DNA of 64,000 nucleotides, taken from the NCBI RefSeq assembly GCF_003201195.1, contig NZ_QICQ01000006.1, positions 37,830-101,829 on the forward strand, written 5' to 3'. The DNA is from Nitrosomonas eutropha (GTDB lineage: Bacteria; Pseudomonadota; Gammaproteobacteria; Burkholderiales; Nitrosomonadaceae). Under the pieces are notes generated by a model that saw only the letters and a list, made by a program, of their open reading frames with translations, ran no database searches and had not been told where the DNA came from. Of the stretch, positions 19,702 to 29,298 are shown in pieces. A program made the position numbers and the translations under genes. Numbering within the stretch: position 1 is the stretch's first letter; every line of letters starts with the position of its first letter.

Positions 19702-19767
19702 ATGCATATCTTTGCAGCAAAAACAGATCCGATGAATTGCCACGCAACCCTATCCTGCCATGGTTGA
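19702..19767 (+). CDS. Possible 21-codon leader ORF overlapping the cheD start
   Basis: An ATG at 19702 follows an AGGGGT ribosome-site-like sequence and opens a 21-residue frame, [20 protein letters not shown] plus G. It stops at the TGA at 19765-19767 and overlaps the cheD ATG (19760) by 8 bases in another frame. cheD itself has no visible Shine-Dalgarno sequence, so ribosomes ending this frame could reinitiate there. The peptide resembles nothing I know. This is an inference from layout only. Confidence 0.3.
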
Positions 19768-20344
19768 TCCTCAGTTTGCTTCAAATTTCTATTTTGATCA
19801 GCGTTTAAATATTGATGCGGTCAAGCTGTTACCCGGGGAGTACTTTGTAACCACCCGAGAGATGGTGTTGAGTACAGTACTGGGTTCCTGTGTTTCTGCC
19901 TGTATCTATGACCAGCAGAGCAGGATAGGTGGCATGAATCATTTTATGCTGCCAAGCAGTGAAAATAGCAGCGGATTCCCAATTGAATGTGCACGTTTTG
20001 GCGGTTATGCAATGGGTATCCTGATTCGGGAATTGCTTAAAAATGGTGCGCGCAAACAAAATCTGGTTGCCAAGGTATTTGGTGGTGGCAATGTTCAACC
20101 GGCCATGGTTACTTCGGCGATTGGCTCACAAAACGCCAGATTTGTAAAAAAATATCTGGCCGAGTACGAGATTCCCATTCTGGCGGGAGATCTGGAGGGG
20201 TTTTATCCACGCAAACTGCATTTTTTTCCCAAAAGTGGCCGGGTATTACTAAAGAAACTGCACGTATCGCATAACGATACCATTGCCAAGCGTGAGAAAC
20301 ATTACAGCCGGTTACTGCTATCCACAGTAAAACCGGGAATATAG
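19760..20344 (+). CDS. cheD: CheD, chemoreceptor glutamine deamidase
   Basis: A 194-residue CheD protein, which deamidates receptor glutamines and tunes adaptation. The catalytic cysteine lies in [11 protein letters not shown] near residue 48, and the partner histidine in [10 protein letters not shown] near 65. VFGGGNV near 110 is also typical. The first ATG after an in-frame stop at 19733-19735 is at 19760; no Shine-Dalgarno sequence is evident, and a short overlapping frame precedes it. It lies between cheR and cheB, the usual betaproteobacterial order. Confidence 0.93.
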
Positions 20345-20374
20345 ACGAATTCTCCTGAATATTGAGGGGTACCC

Positions 20375-21442
20375 ATGAAAAAAATCAGTGTGCTTGTTAT
20401 CGATGATTCTGCCTTGATTCGTAAATTACTGGCCGAGATCATCAATAGCCAATCGGATATGGAAGTAATCGGGGCAGCACCGGATCCACTGGTAGCGCGT
20501 GAAATGATCCGGACATTGAATCCGGATGTGCTGACATTGGATGTGGAAATGCCCAAAATGGACGGGCTGGAATTTCTGGAAAAACTGATGCGGTTGCGGC
20601 CCATGCCGGTAGTGATGGTTTCTACGCTGACCGAATGTGGCTCGGAAACGACTTTCCGCGCACTTGAACTAGGCGCAATCGATTTTGTTGCCAAGCCCAA
20701 AATGGATATTCGCCATGGCCTCGAAGCTTATGGTAGCGAGATTGCCAGCAAAATTCGCATTGCCAGCACAGCACGTATCCGTCGCCTGGAGCCTGGCGCT
20801 GCTGCGAGTGGTAGAGCTTTACAGATTCCGCGCCATCATAGTATCTCAACCGAAAAGCTGATTATTATCGGTGCATCTACGGGCGGTACCGAAGCCATCA
20901 AGGATGTGCTGATTCATTTTCCGCCGGATTGTCCAGGTATTCTGATTGCCCAGCACATGCCGGAAGGATTTACCCGTTCTTTCGCTGAACGGCTGGATCG
21001 GCTCTGCAGAATCCGGGTAACGGAATCCGAAGGAGGGGAGCGTGTTTTACCGGGCCATGCCTATATTGCGCCGGGCCATTCTCATCTCCTGCTGAAAAAG
21101 AGTGGAGCCAATTATATTACCGAGCTGAGTCAGGCAGATCCGGTCAACCGCCATCGCCCATCCGTGGATGTACTGTTTCAGTCTGCTGCACAGTGCGCTG
21201 GGAAGAATGCGGTTGGTGTGATTCTGACAGGCATGGGCAAGGATGGTGCAGTAGGAATGCTGGCAATGCATCATGCAGGTGCCTATAACCTGGCACAGGA
21301 TGAAGCCAGTTGCGTGGTGTTCGGTATGCCCCGGGAAGCAATTGCTGTTGGTGCGACTGATGAAGTGGTGCCCTTGCAGGATATGGCCTCACACATCCTG
21401 GCAAAACTGACTGGTACAGTCAGGCAAGCTGTTCGTATCTGA
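20375..21442 (+). CDS. cheB: CheB, receptor methylesterase with receiver domain
   Basis: A 355-residue response-regulator methylesterase. The receiver has acidic residues D10/D11 and phosphoacceptor D56 ([10 protein letters not shown]). The C-terminal esterase shows the catalytic triad S168 (GASTGG), H194 (AQHMPEGF) and D290 (GMGKDG). The ribosome site GAGGGGT precedes the ATG by 5 bases. It closes the che operon; no cheY follows within the window. Confidence 0.96.
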   Translation: MKKISVLVIDDSALIRKLLAEIINSQSDMEVIGAAPDPLVAREMIRTLNPDVLTLDVEMPKMDGLEFLEKLMRLRPMPVVMVSTLTECGSETTFRALELGAIDFVAKPKMDIRHGLEAYGSEIASKIRIASTARIRRLEPGAAASGRALQIPRHHSISTEKLIIIGASTGGTEAIKDVLIHFPPDCPGILIAQHMPEGFTRSFAERLDRLCRIRVTESEGGERVLPGHAYIAPGHSHLLLKKSGANYITELSQADPVNRHRPSVDVLFQSAAQCAGKNAVGVILTGMGKDGAVGMLAMHHAGAYNLAQDEASCVVFGMPREAIAVGATDEVVPLQDMASHILAKLTGTVRQAVRI

Positions 21443-21608
21443 TGTTATTCAAGGTGTTTAGCTAAAAGAAAGTTTTTTATTTGTTTATACTAGCTCACCG
21501 AAACGTACATACAAGATAATCAATGGTAAGCCAATTATACTGCGCTCCGGCCCCTTACCAACGAGCGTTAGACCACTTCTTACAATACGCCGAAACTGGG
21601 AACCATAA

Positions 21609-22019
21609 ATGCTTCAAACCCTGATAGCCCCTATGGCAGCACACGTCGCACTCGCAGCTACCCTCTACTTTCTTCTTACTATTGCGCGGGCTCCGGTCGT
21701 ATGGGGAATCGGCCGTGGTGCTGATGGCAGCAACCCTTGGGCAGCCTTGGAGCCTCGTATCAGCGCCAATTTGTCCAGCCAGTTTGAGTGGCCTGTTTTC
21801 TTTCATGTTGCTTGCTTGATATTTTTTCAAATACAGCCGGACCTTATTGCTGTTGTACTTGCATGGATCTTTGTTGGTGGCAGAGTGTTACACAGTGCTG
21901 TCCAAATCTTCACCCGCAATATTCGGCTCAGAGGCATCGTATTTACGGTCAACTTCATTGCCGTTCTCGGCCTCTGGCTCGTTGCCGTTCTGACTATTGG
22001 CAACGGGTCGGTGATCTAA
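21609..22019 (+). CDS. MAPEG-family membrane protein
   Basis: A 136-residue protein with about four hydrophobic helices. The features ARAPVVWGIGR and RISANLSSQFEWPVFF ... GGRVLHSAVQIF, with the Asn/Glu helix and the RxLHS-type motif, fit the MAPEG family (microsomal glutathione transferase/eicosanoid-metabolism relatives). In bacteria these are often uncharacterised and may conjugate glutathione or handle peroxides. It stands alone between cheB and a convergent reductase gene. No clear ribosome site was seen. Function is known only at family level. Confidence 0.75.
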   Translation: MLQTLIAPMAAHVALAATLYFLLTIARAPVVWGIGRGADGSNPWAALEPRISANLSSQFEWPVFFHVACLIFFQIQPDLIAVVLAWIFVGGRVLHSAVQIFTRNIRLRGIVFTVNFIAVLGLWLVAVLTIGNGSVI

Positions 22020-22210
22020 CAACTCATTCCAGCCATGATGATCAGCGTAGTATTCCTTATACTTATTTTCAATAAATTCAGTGAACCCTTGCTCCAGTGA
22101 CCAGTGGGGGAAAATGCATCCCCATGACTACCAGCTGAGTAGTGAGCAGAAAAGACAGAAATAATTTAACTCTGACTAACATGGAATGGTGCAGTGGCCG
22201 AAGTATCTGG

Positions 22211-23734
22211 CTATGCGTTTGCTGCTGCAAATTCCAGAATCTGTTTATCACGCCCGATCCCGGCAACGGCAATGGTTACTCCATTTTTCTGATAACGCAC
22301 CAGACAGTCACGAGCGGCTATATCACCGTCGATTTCAATCGCATCCCATGATTGGGCATGGCCAGCGTAATTGATAGTCAGGTCGTAATGTACGCTCCAG
22401 AAAAATGGCACGTCCTGAAATTTTTTATTGGCACCCAGTAGATTTTCAGCCGCCACTTGCCCTTGTCGTTCTGCTACCACCCAATGTTCGATACGTAACG
22501 CCAGACCGCTTGCTTTATCGCGCCAGCGAGCCACATCACCTGCAGCATAAATTTCCGGCACGTTGGTTTGCAGATACTCGTCCACCAGGATACCTTTGTC
22601 AACGTTGAGGCCGGCTAATTCAGCTAGTGTGGTACGTGGTCGCACACCCACACCAAGAATAACGAGTTCGGCAGTCAGCTTGTCGCCATTACTTAATGTC
22701 ACTGATTCAGGTTCAATGGTCGTCAAAGATGTTTCCGTGTGAAATGTTACACCGTGTGCTTCATGCAGGCTGCGGATGAAATTACCCAGCTCGGAACCCA
22801 GTACATTTTGCAGCGGACTCTGATCGAGTGACACGACATGCACGGCGAGCCCGCGTGCGCGCAAAGCGGCGGCCACTTCCAGACCAATGAATCCTGAGCC
22901 AAGTACTACGACTGTCCTGGCGTTTTTTGCATATTCAATGATGCGACGGCTATCGGAAAAAGAACGCAGGGTAAATACATGTGCGCCATCCTGACCGGGA
23001 ATGGGTAGCCGGATGGGCTCCGCTCCGGTGGCCAGGACAAGACGATCGAATGAAATACTGCGATCATCTTTTGTAGTTATCTGATGGTTGGCGGTATCAA
23101 TATGTTGCACTATGGTACCGAGTTGCAGATCAATGTGATTGTCTTTATAGAAGCCATCAGGTCGCAAAGGCATCCATTCTTCAGGCGCCGTACCGGCCAG
23201 ATAATCTTTGGACAAATTAGGACGGTCACAAGGTGCGTCGGTATCCTCACTTAGTATAGTGAGGCGCCCTTGATAGCCGCGTCGTCGCAACATTTCAGCA
23301 CAGGCAAATCCTGCTGCACCACCTCCCACAATGACAATGTTTTTAGGTTGATCAGCTGCTGCAATTATCGGTTCGGGTTGTGGTGCAGGAGAGATTATAT
23401 TACGAACAAAAATACGCTCCCCATCGCGCTCGACTTTCCAGCAAGGCAGTGGATCAAAAGCAGGTGCACCGAGTGCCTCGCCGCTACGCAGTGAAAAACA
23501 AGCGTGATGCCAAGGGCAACGTATTGTTGCACCGACGACAACCAGACCTTCTTCCAAAGGGCCACCGTAATGCGTGCAATGGGCGCCAATTGCCATGATT
23601 TCATTACCAGTACGTACCAGTATTATGGATTCATCTCCGACCTGACCGCGCAATAGCTGTTGATCACCAAAATCAGCCAAGGTAATCCCTTGGGTCAGAT
23701 CGAATCCCATGTTTTCTGTTGTATCTGAAGACAT
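22211..23734 (-). CDS. Rieske/FAD-NAD(P)H oxidoreductase, AIF-like
   Basis: A 507-residue fusion. An N-terminal Rieske [2Fe-2S] domain (ligands in AHCTHYGG and CPWHHACF, about residues 45-75) is followed by a two-dinucleotide-fold pyridine nucleotide-disulfide reductase. The FAD motif is IVIVGGGAAGFACAE near 130 and the NAD motif is VVVLGSGFIGLEVAAAL near 270; YAAGDVARW lies near 410. This architecture matches the AIFL/ferredoxin-reductase-like family. The start at 23734 is set by a perfect AGGAGG at 23741-23746; the frame is open further upstream but without a ribosome site. Its electron acceptor is unknown, and stress or detoxification electron transfer is the usual guess. It is convergent with the MAPEG gene. 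Confidence 0.88.
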   Translation of the reverse strand: MSSDTTENMGFDLTQGITLADFGDQQLLRGQVGDESIILVRTGNEIMAIGAHCTHYGGPLEEGLVVVGATIRCPWHHACFSLRSGEALGAPAFDPLPCWKVERDGERIFVRNIISPAPQPEPIIAAADQPKNIVIVGGGAAGFACAEMLRRRGYQGRLTILSEDTDAPCDRPNLSKDYLAGTAPEEWMPLRPDGFYKDNHIDLQLGTIVQHIDTANHQITTKDDRSISFDRLVLATGAEPIRLPIPGQDGAHVFTLRSFSDSRRIIEYAKNARTVVVLGSGFIGLEVAAALRARGLAVHVVSLDQSPLQNVLGSELGNFIRSLHEAHGVTFHTETSLTTIEPESVTLSNGDKLTAELVILGVGVRPRTTLAELAGLNVDKGILVDEYLQTNVPEIYAAGDVARWRDKASGLALRIEHWVVAERQGQVAAENLLGANKKFQDVPFFWSVHYDLTINYAGHAQSWDAIEIDGDIAARDCLVRYQKNGVTIAVAGIGRDKQILEFAAANA

Positions 23735-23956
23735 CACAAGCCTCCTTTTAAAAGTGTGGATGTAAAACAACTCAGACAAGTATGGCACATGAGATCTAAC
23801 AGGTAAAAAGGCGGATCGGAAAAAATCGAAGAGTAGGGCTGAATATTGCTGGTAATTTAGGATTTCAGATCCCAGATCTTTACTGGTAAACAGTAATTTT
23901 AAAGAACGAGGATTGGTAACCATTTTTTCACACACTCGTCCATGTTGCCAAACCAG

Positions 23957-23962
23957 TATAAT
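23957..23962 (+). promoter_or_regulatory. Candidate -10 hexamer upstream of fbp
   Basis: A perfect TATAAT lies 34 bases before the fbp ATG in an otherwise AT-rich stretch. No good -35 hexamer is present at the standard distance, so this is only a candidate. Confidence 0.3.
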
Positions 23963-23995
23963 TAATGCTTTTTTAATTTCTCAAGAGGAATTCCG

Positions 23996-25000
23996 ATGCA
24001 TACCGGTACTACCCTTACCCAATTTATCATTGAAGATCAGCGCCACATTGCGGGTGCAAGCGGTGATTTCACCGCGCTACTGAACGATATCGTGACCGCC
24101 ATCAAGACCATTTCCAACGCGGTAAACAAAGGTGCACTGATTGGTGTCATGGGGGCGCTGGATACGGAAAATGTCCAGGGTGAAACACAAAAGAAGCTGG
24201 ATGTGATCACCAACGAAATTATGATTCGCCATAATGAATGGGCCGGTCATCTGGCAGGTATGGCTTCGGAAGAAATGGACGATGTTTATTTGATCCCGAA
24301 CCGGTATCCACTTGGCAAGTATCTGCTGGTATTCGATCCGTTGGATGGCTCTAGCAACGTTGATATCAATATTTCGGTTGGGACCATTTTCTCGATTCTG
24401 CGCGCACCGGTACCCGGACAGGCTGCCAGTATGGAAGATTTTTTACAGCCTGGCACCAAGCAAGTCTGTGCCGGCTATGCCTTGTATGGTTCTTCCACCA
24501 TGCTGGTGCTGACTACGGGTCATGGTGTCAACGGCTTTACACTGGATCGCGATATCGGTGAATTTGTGCTGACCCATCCAGGCATGAAGATTCCTGCTGA
24601 CACCAGGGAATTTGCTATTAACGCATCTAATCAGCGCTTCTGGGAGGAACCGGTGCAGCGGTACGTATCAGAATGCCTGGCAGGCAGTACTGGCCCGCGC
24701 AATCGTGATTTTAATATGCGTTGGGTGGCTTCGATGGTGGCGGAAGTGCATCGTATTCTTACCCGTGGTGGCATTTTTATGTATCCGCGCGACACCAAGG
24801 ATCCAAGCAAGCCTGGCCGATTACGCCTGATGTATGAAGCCAGCCCGATGAGTTTTATCGTTGAGCAGGCAGGTGGTTTGTCTACAACCGGCTACGAACG
24901 CATTCTGGATATCTCGCCAGAGAATTTGCACCAGCGCGTGCCCGTGATTCTGGGATCAAAGAACGAAGTTGAGGTGGTGCTGGGATATCACAAAGCCTGA
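23996..25000 (+). CDS. fbp: Class I fructose-1,6-bisphosphatase
   Basis: A 334-residue enzyme that hydrolyses fructose 1,6-bisphosphate to fructose 6-phosphate. The metal and substrate signature is clear: MASEEMDD near 83 and [20 protein letters not shown] near 113-132, plus [18 protein letters not shown] near 285. It serves gluconeogenesis and, in an autotroph, the Calvin cycle. RuBisCO genes are not in the window. AAGAGGAA provides the ribosome site. It is monocistronic and convergent with the GST gene. Confidence 0.97.
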   Translation: MHTGTTLTQFIIEDQRHIAGASGDFTALLNDIVTAIKTISNAVNKGALIGVMGALDTENVQGETQKKLDVITNEIMIRHNEWAGHLAGMASEEMDDVYLIPNRYPLGKYLLVFDPLDGSSNVDINISVGTIFSILRAPVPGQAASMEDFLQPGTKQVCAGYALYGSSTMLVLTTGHGVNGFTLDRDIGEFVLTHPGMKIPADTREFAINASNQRFWEEPVQRYVSECLAGSTGPRNRDFNMRWVASMVAEVHRILTRGGIFMYPRDTKDPSKPGRLRLMYEASPMSFIVEQAGGLSTTGYERILDISPENLHQRVPVILGSKNEVEVVLGYHKA

Positions 25001-25037
25001 CAACACCTGATCGCCCGGGGGAAGCCTATATCTCGTC

Positions 25038-25997
25038 TTATCCCCGGTTGTGCGGCCGGGTATAATCGATCTCCGGCCCTTTCGGGACGATCCGGGTTGG
25101 ATTGATCATCGAGTGACTGTAATAGTAGTGAGTTTTGATATGCCCGAAATTTGTGGTACTGGCGATACCTGGCATTTGGTATAACGCACGCAGGTAGTTG
25201 GATAAATTCGGATAATCCTCGATTCGCTGTTTGTTGAGTTTAAAATGGCTGTAATACACGCTGTCAAAGCGGATAAGGGTAGTAAATAGCCGCCAGTCGG
25301 CTTCGGTCAGCTGATCACCCGCGAGGTAGCGACATTTACTTAGTATGTTATCAATTTTATCCAGTCTGGCGAAAACCTGGTTGTAAGCCTTTTCATAAGC
25401 TGACTGCTCGGTGGCAAAACCGGCTCTGTAAACACCATTGTTGAAATCCCGGTACACCACTTCATTAATTGCATCAATTTCATTGCGTAACACCTCAGGA
25501 TAAAAATCCAGATCATTGCCAGTTATTGCATCAAATGCGCTATTGAACATGCGGATGATTTCAGACGATTCATTGCTGACGATCATGTTGCGTTGCTTGT
25601 CCCATAATACCGGTACAGTAACCCGGCCGGTGTAATCCGGTTTGACGTGAATATAGAGCTGGTACAGATATTGAATATTTGCTATGGGATTGTCCTGGGA
25701 GACTTCACTGAATGTCCACCCATGTTTCAGCATCTTGGGGTCAACAACGGTAACGCCGATATGTTTTTCCAGATCTTTCAGGAGACGAAAAATCAGGGTG
25801 CGGTGCGCCCACGGGCAGGCCAACGATACGAATAAATGATAGCGTCCTGATTCAGCAGCAAAACCACCGTCTCCGGATAGGCCGGGTTGTCCATCTGCCG
25901 TGACCCAGTTGCGATATTGAGCATGCTCGCGCACAAATTCTCCATTTTCAGAGGTGTACCACTGGTCATGCCATGTGCCATCAATTAAAAGTCCCAC
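25038..25997 (-). CDS. Xi-class glutathione transferase (glutathionyl-hydroquinone reductase type)
   Basis: A 319-residue protein with a thioredoxin-like N-terminal half carrying the catalytic ACPWAHRT motif near residue 63-70 and a helical C-terminal half (CRYLAGDQLTEADWRLF near 230). The length and the W-H-x-Q-W start fit the YqjG/ECM4 family, which reduces glutathionyl-hydroquinones using the active-site cysteine. A DoxX gene precedes it by 3 bases on the same strand. This pairing of DoxX-like and YqjG-like proteins recurs in proteobacteria and suggests a joint role in redox or quinone stress. Confidence 0.9.
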   Translation of the reverse strand: MGLLIDGTWHDQWYTSENGEFVREHAQYRNWVTADGQPGLSGDGGFAAESGRYHLFVSLACPWAHRTLIFRLLKDLEKHIGVTVVDPKMLKHGWTFSEVSQDNPIANIQYLYQLYIHVKPDYTGRVTVPVLWDKQRNMIVSNESSEIIRMFNSAFDAITGNDLDFYPEVLRNEIDAINEVVYRDFNNGVYRAGFATEQSAYEKAYNQVFARLDKIDNILSKCRYLAGDQLTEADWRLFTTLIRFDSVYYSHFKLNKQRIEDYPNLSNYLRALYQMPGIASTTNFGHIKTHYYYSHSMINPTRIVPKGPEIDYTRPHNRG

Positions 25998-26000
25998 TAA

Positions 26001-26459
26001 TTATTTCTCCGGTTTGTTAGGAAACATTGCTTGCAGAGTGTGATCAAGTGAATACTTGCCTGCACCGTGCAGCAGGATACAAATGCTTATTACCATTAAG
26101 ATAAGGGAGTATTCGTAGCCACTGTTTGTGATGAAGAAACCGTTTGTCCAATGTACAACAACCATCGCAACCAGCATGATCAGTGCGGTTCCCAACGCTG
26201 CCGGGCGAGTCAGCATACCCAGCAACAGTGCCAAGCCTCCAAAAAACTCGCCCGAACCTGCCAGCAATGCCATCAAATAACCCGGGCTGAGGCCGATTGA
26301 ATCCATCCATTGGCCCGTGGCTTCCAGACCGTAACCACCAAACCAGCCAAACAATTTCTGCACACCGTGTGCCATAAACGTTCCGCCTGTTGTTACACGC
26401 AGCAGCAGTATTGCCAAATCAGTTTTATCATGTGTTTTCAAGATGGCTGAAATCTTCAT
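26001..26459 (-). CDS. DoxX-family membrane protein
   Basis: A 152-residue integral membrane protein with four hydrophobic helices. Family marks are LAILLLRVTTGGTFMAHGVQ near the start, LMALLAGSGEFFGGLALLLG near the middle and EYSLILMVISICILLHGAG near the end. I chose ATG 26459, preceded by AGGAGAT; a longer frame to 26525 lacks such a site. DoxX/YphA-like proteins are small membrane partners in redox stress; the exact role is unknown. It is in operon with the glutathione transferase gene 3 bases downstream. Confidence 0.85.
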   Translation of the reverse strand: MKISAILKTHDKTDLAILLLRVTTGGTFMAHGVQKLFGWFGGYGLEATGQWMDSIGLSPGYLMALLAGSGEFFGGLALLLGMLTRPAALGTALIMLVAMVVVHWTNGFFITNSGYEYSLILMVISICILLHGAGKYSLDHTLQAMFPNKPEK

Positions 26460-26868
26460 TTGCGATCTCCTGTTAGTCGTCTTGCTGTTAACTACTTCGA
26501 TGCATTGCGATGGGCCTTTTGCCATGTGCTGGGAGTATTGCTATCGGGGTTGAGATTTAGCGCAGTGATTTGTAATGATAACAAGATAAGTCTTTTCAAG
26601 CGAATTGGTTATTAAGTGGCTGGTATGACTGCAATATAGCCGGTTTATTCATGCGTCTTCTGGAAAATGCTGGAACGGTATTCGTTGTAGCATGGGTTTA
26701 TGGTCATTCTCAGTAGCAGGCTTGATTGGATGTTGGGAATTCAAGATCTAACACAATTTCGCTGTTACCGAACGATTTTGCAGATTCAGCGACATATACA
26801 GTAATTTTGTACGCGGATTTTTCTTAACCGTAAACTCTAATGGCCAATCTCATCCGGCCGCCCTTCGA
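26460..26868 (+). other. Gene-free stretch ahead of an orphan terminator; possible small RNA
   Basis: I see no credible ORF here on either strand. A strong plus-strand terminator follows at 26869-26899, yet no plus-strand gene lies between it and fbp about 1.9 kb away. A small RNA ending at that terminator is the simplest explanation. The 5' end cannot be placed; a weak TTGCAG-like -35 at 26778 is the only promoter hint. Confidence 0.3.
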
Positions 26869-26899
26869 GCCTGTACGGAGTTTCCGTACAGGCCTTTTT
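26869..26899 (+). terminator. Strong intrinsic terminator with no gene upstream on its strand
   Basis: GCCTGTACGG at 26869-26878 pairs perfectly with CCGTACAGGC at 26884-26893 across a five-base loop, followed by CTTTTTC. The T-run is only on the plus strand, so it does not serve the minus-strand deacetylase gene that ends at 26992. Confidence 0.75.
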
Positions 26900-26991
26900 C
26901 ATGCTGTACCCTACCGGACACAGCCACTGATTGCGCTGCTATTCACAGTGAGGGACATTTACCATGGTATTCCTGCGGGTCTAGCTTTGCG

Positions 26992-27942
26992 TCACACAAC
27001 CTGAATTTCCTGCTTCATGTTGCGAGTCATGCGTAGTACATAGAACAATTCACTTTTATCCCAGGGGGTGAAGCGTGGCAGCTGAAAGAGGTCGCTATTC
27101 TGCCGGGCAGCTCCCCATGCTGTTGAAACGGCAGCTTCAAACCCGGCTTCTTTAATCATTTTTATGTGTGCAGGCAGATAGTCTTTTCCCGGCTTGCCAT
27201 TTGGGTAGGCAAACAGGCGTACTGGCGCGCCAATGATTGCTTCAAGCCTTACCTTGCCTTCCGTTATTTCCATACGAGCAGTCGTATCATCAATGCTCGC
27301 AAGTATCGGATGGGTGACGGTGTGGCCGCCTATTTCCATTCCTGCATCGTGTAACCGTTTGACTTGTGCCGAAGTCATCATGAGATTATCTGGTAATTCG
27401 GCTGAAATAATGGTGCTAAGTTTTTCTACCTGAGAAGCCCTTGTTTCATGAGACAGATATTTCAGCTTGCCTATCAGAAAAGTTAAAGCTTTCCTCTTTT
27501 GTTCAAGCGTGGTAATTACATGAATACCCAGATTGATTGAACTTAGGTCAAGTTTATCCCCTTTGGCAAGGCGTACTGATTCGATGACAGTATCGTTCCA
27601 CATTCTTCCGCCATCAAGAAAACCAGAAGCAACGAAAAAAGTGGCGGATACTCCATATTGCTGGAGAAGAGGGAGTGCTATTTCAGCATTATCTGCGTAG
27701 CCGTCGTCAAATGTGATACAGGCGGCACAACTGGGCAGGGTGCCGCTGCGCAACCTGTTTACTGCCTCGGATAAGGGCAGAACATTGAAGTTATTAACCA
27801 GGTAGTTCAAGCCTGTTTCAAACGTCTTTATCCCGCCGCTGCCAAGCAGAAGATCAGGTTCGGGTAAAACACGATGATGAATAACAATAGATAACTTTGC
27901 GTTTTTGCCGGCAGGTGAAAACAGTGAGGGCAGTATTTTCAT
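26992..27942 (-). CDS. Polysaccharide deacetylase family protein (NodB-type)
   Basis: A 316-residue carbohydrate esterase family 4 protein. The metal-binding catalytic motif TFDDGYADN is clear near residue 80-90, and IGGHTVTHPILA supplies the His-x-x-x-His ligands near 205; RLFAYPNGKPGKDY follows. Such enzymes deacetylate N-acetylglucosamine-containing polymers in exopolysaccharide or cell-wall metabolism. I prefer ATG 27942 (MKILPSLFSPAGKN) because family members start near this sequence; the frame also runs to an ATG at 28044 and neither has a strong ribosome site. No exopolysaccharide genes adjoin it. Confidence 0.85.
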   Translation of the reverse strand: MKILPSLFSPAGKNAKLSIVIHHRVLPEPDLLLGSGGIKTFETGLNYLVNNFNVLPLSEAVNRLRSGTLPSCAACITFDDGYADNAEIALPLLQQYGVSATFFVASGFLDGGRMWNDTVIESVRLAKGDKLDLSSINLGIHVITTLEQKRKALTFLIGKLKYLSHETRASQVEKLSTIISAELPDNLMMTSAQVKRLHDAGMEIGGHTVTHPILASIDDTTARMEITEGKVRLEAIIGAPVRLFAYPNGKPGKDYLPAHIKMIKEAGFEAAVSTAWGAARQNSDLFQLPRFTPWDKSELFYVLRMTRNMKQEIQVV

Positions 27943-28065
27943 GGGAAACGTATTTGTATTTTGGTCCAACCTCTTTGATAAGGGATCTCGGAATAAGCAA
28001 GGATACAGGCAATTCTGCTGTATGAGGTCAGTGTCAGCAGTCATTTTCCATGCTATTTAAGGGAT

Positions 28066-28518
28066 TTACAGTATCTCGGGGGTCATTACGGCTCGCAGGA
28101 TAATACTTTCTCGCTCATCTTTTTGCTTGCAACTGAACCACCAGACAGAGCCCTTTCGTACACTAAAACCCGTTTCATCCCCTTTTAACAGGAGAGAGGC
28201 TATTTCTCCCAGCGTTGGTTGATGCCCCACTACCAGTACAGTGCCTTCTGCCTCAGGCCAGGCAATTGCATTAAGCACTTTGTACGGAGTGGCACCAGTT
28301 CCTACTTGATCGCTAGTTTCAAAACGGGTAGTCAGTGCCGAGGCGGTTTGCTGGGTGCGTTTGGCCGGGCTGACTATGATGTGTGTATCTGGTGGCAATT
28401 TAGATTTCAGCCATCCAGCCATTTTTTGTGCCTGTTTCAAACCTTTTTCAGTTAATTCACGTGCTGCATCAGGAATACGATCTTCTGCTTCAGCATGGCG
28501 CCATAAAATCAGATCCAA
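28066..28518 (-). CDS. sixA: SixA-type phosphohistidine phosphatase
   Basis: A 150-residue histidine phosphatase. The catalytic RHG-type motif is LWRHAEAED at 5-13, and the second histidine is in VVGHQPTLGE near 98. SixA removes phosphate from histidines of phosphorelay and PTS proteins. The start is TTG at 28518, supported by AAAGGAG about nine bases ahead. It lies downstream of the VIT-family gene on the same strand. Confidence 0.88.
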   Translation of the reverse strand: MDLILWRHAEAEDRIPDAARELTEKGLKQAQKMAGWLKSKLPPDTHIIVSPAKRTQQTASALTTRFETSDQVGTGATPYKVLNAIAWPEAEGTVLVVGHQPTLGEIASLLLKGDETGFSVRKGSVWWFSCKQKDERESIILRAVMTPEIL

Positions 28519-28606
28519 GGTTACACTCCTTTTGAATAAACCAGCTCGGGTATTGTGTTGATTGAAATGATGTAAAGCCGACGGTATTGCCGTTATTTAA
28601 TCGCAT

Positions 28607-29296
28607 TCAGGTGATTTTTTCAAAAAGTGTGCCAGTGAGTGCGGTAAATCCCATGGCAAGTGCCCCCCAGAAAACCACGCGTGTAGCACCTTTCAATATA
28701 CTTGCTCTTCCAAGATAAGCAGCCAGTGTGCCCAGGGCAGTCAAGGAAAGAAGGGAGGTGGCTGTCACAACAGGGATAATCTGTGATGCAGGAGCAATGA
28801 TGGTTGCCAGGAGCGGCATGGATGCCCCGAGAGTAAACATGCCTGCCGAGGTGAGAGCGGCGAGAACAGGATTTGCATTGATGTGCTCATGCAGGCCCAA
28901 TTCATCTCTGAGGTGAGCGCCCAGCGCATCATGTGCCATCAGCTGTCTGGCCACCTCCTTGGCCAGCTCGGGCTTAACACCTCTCCCGATGTAAATATCT
29001 GTCAGCTCCTGGATCTCATAATTGATATCCCGGATAAGATGATACTGTTCAAGTGCGATATCTGCTTTTTCTGTGTCTGCCTGGGAGCTTACAGAAACGT
29101 ATTCTCCTGCAGCCATGGACATGGCGCCGGCAACGAGACCTGCTACGCCTGCCAGCAGAATATCCTCAGTACCCGCATGCGCAGATGCTACACCAATAAT
29201 CAGGCTAGCTGTGGAAACGATACCATCGTTGGCGCCCAGTACCGCCGCCCGTAGCCAGCCGGTTCGATGCGAGTAGTGAGTGTTATCGTACGTCAT
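28607..29296 (-). CDS. VIT1/CCC1-family membrane transporter
   Basis: A 229-residue membrane protein of the Fe/Mn vacuolar-transporter family. The first helix carries the signature RAAVLGANDGIVSTASLIIG near 16-35, followed by GAMSMAAGEYVSVSSQ near 55-70, the cytosolic metal-binding linker, and three further helices. In eukaryotes relatives move Fe2+ or Mn2+; in bacteria a role in metal homeostasis is assumed. It begins 2 bases after the esterase stop codon, so the two are probably co-transcribed. Confidence 0.88.
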   Translation of the reverse strand: MTYDNTHYSHRTGWLRAAVLGANDGIVSTASLIIGVASAHAGTEDILLAGVAGLVAGAMSMAAGEYVSVSSQADTEKADIALEQYHLIRDINYEIQELTDIYIGRGVKPELAKEVARQLMAHDALGAHLRDELGLHEHINANPVLAALTSAGMFTLGASMPLLATIIAPASQIIPVVTATSLLSLTALGTLAAYLGRASILKGATRVVFWGALAMGFTALTGTLFEKIT

Positions 29297-29298
29297 AG

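Noticed and set aside
22020..22210. Possible terminator or gene between the MAPEG and Rieske-reductase genes
   Set aside because: No stem-loop with T-run and no ORF with start signals could be found in this convergent gap.
28883..29254. 123-residue frame antisense to the VIT-family gene
   Set aside because: The minus-strand frame has clear family motifs; this one has none.
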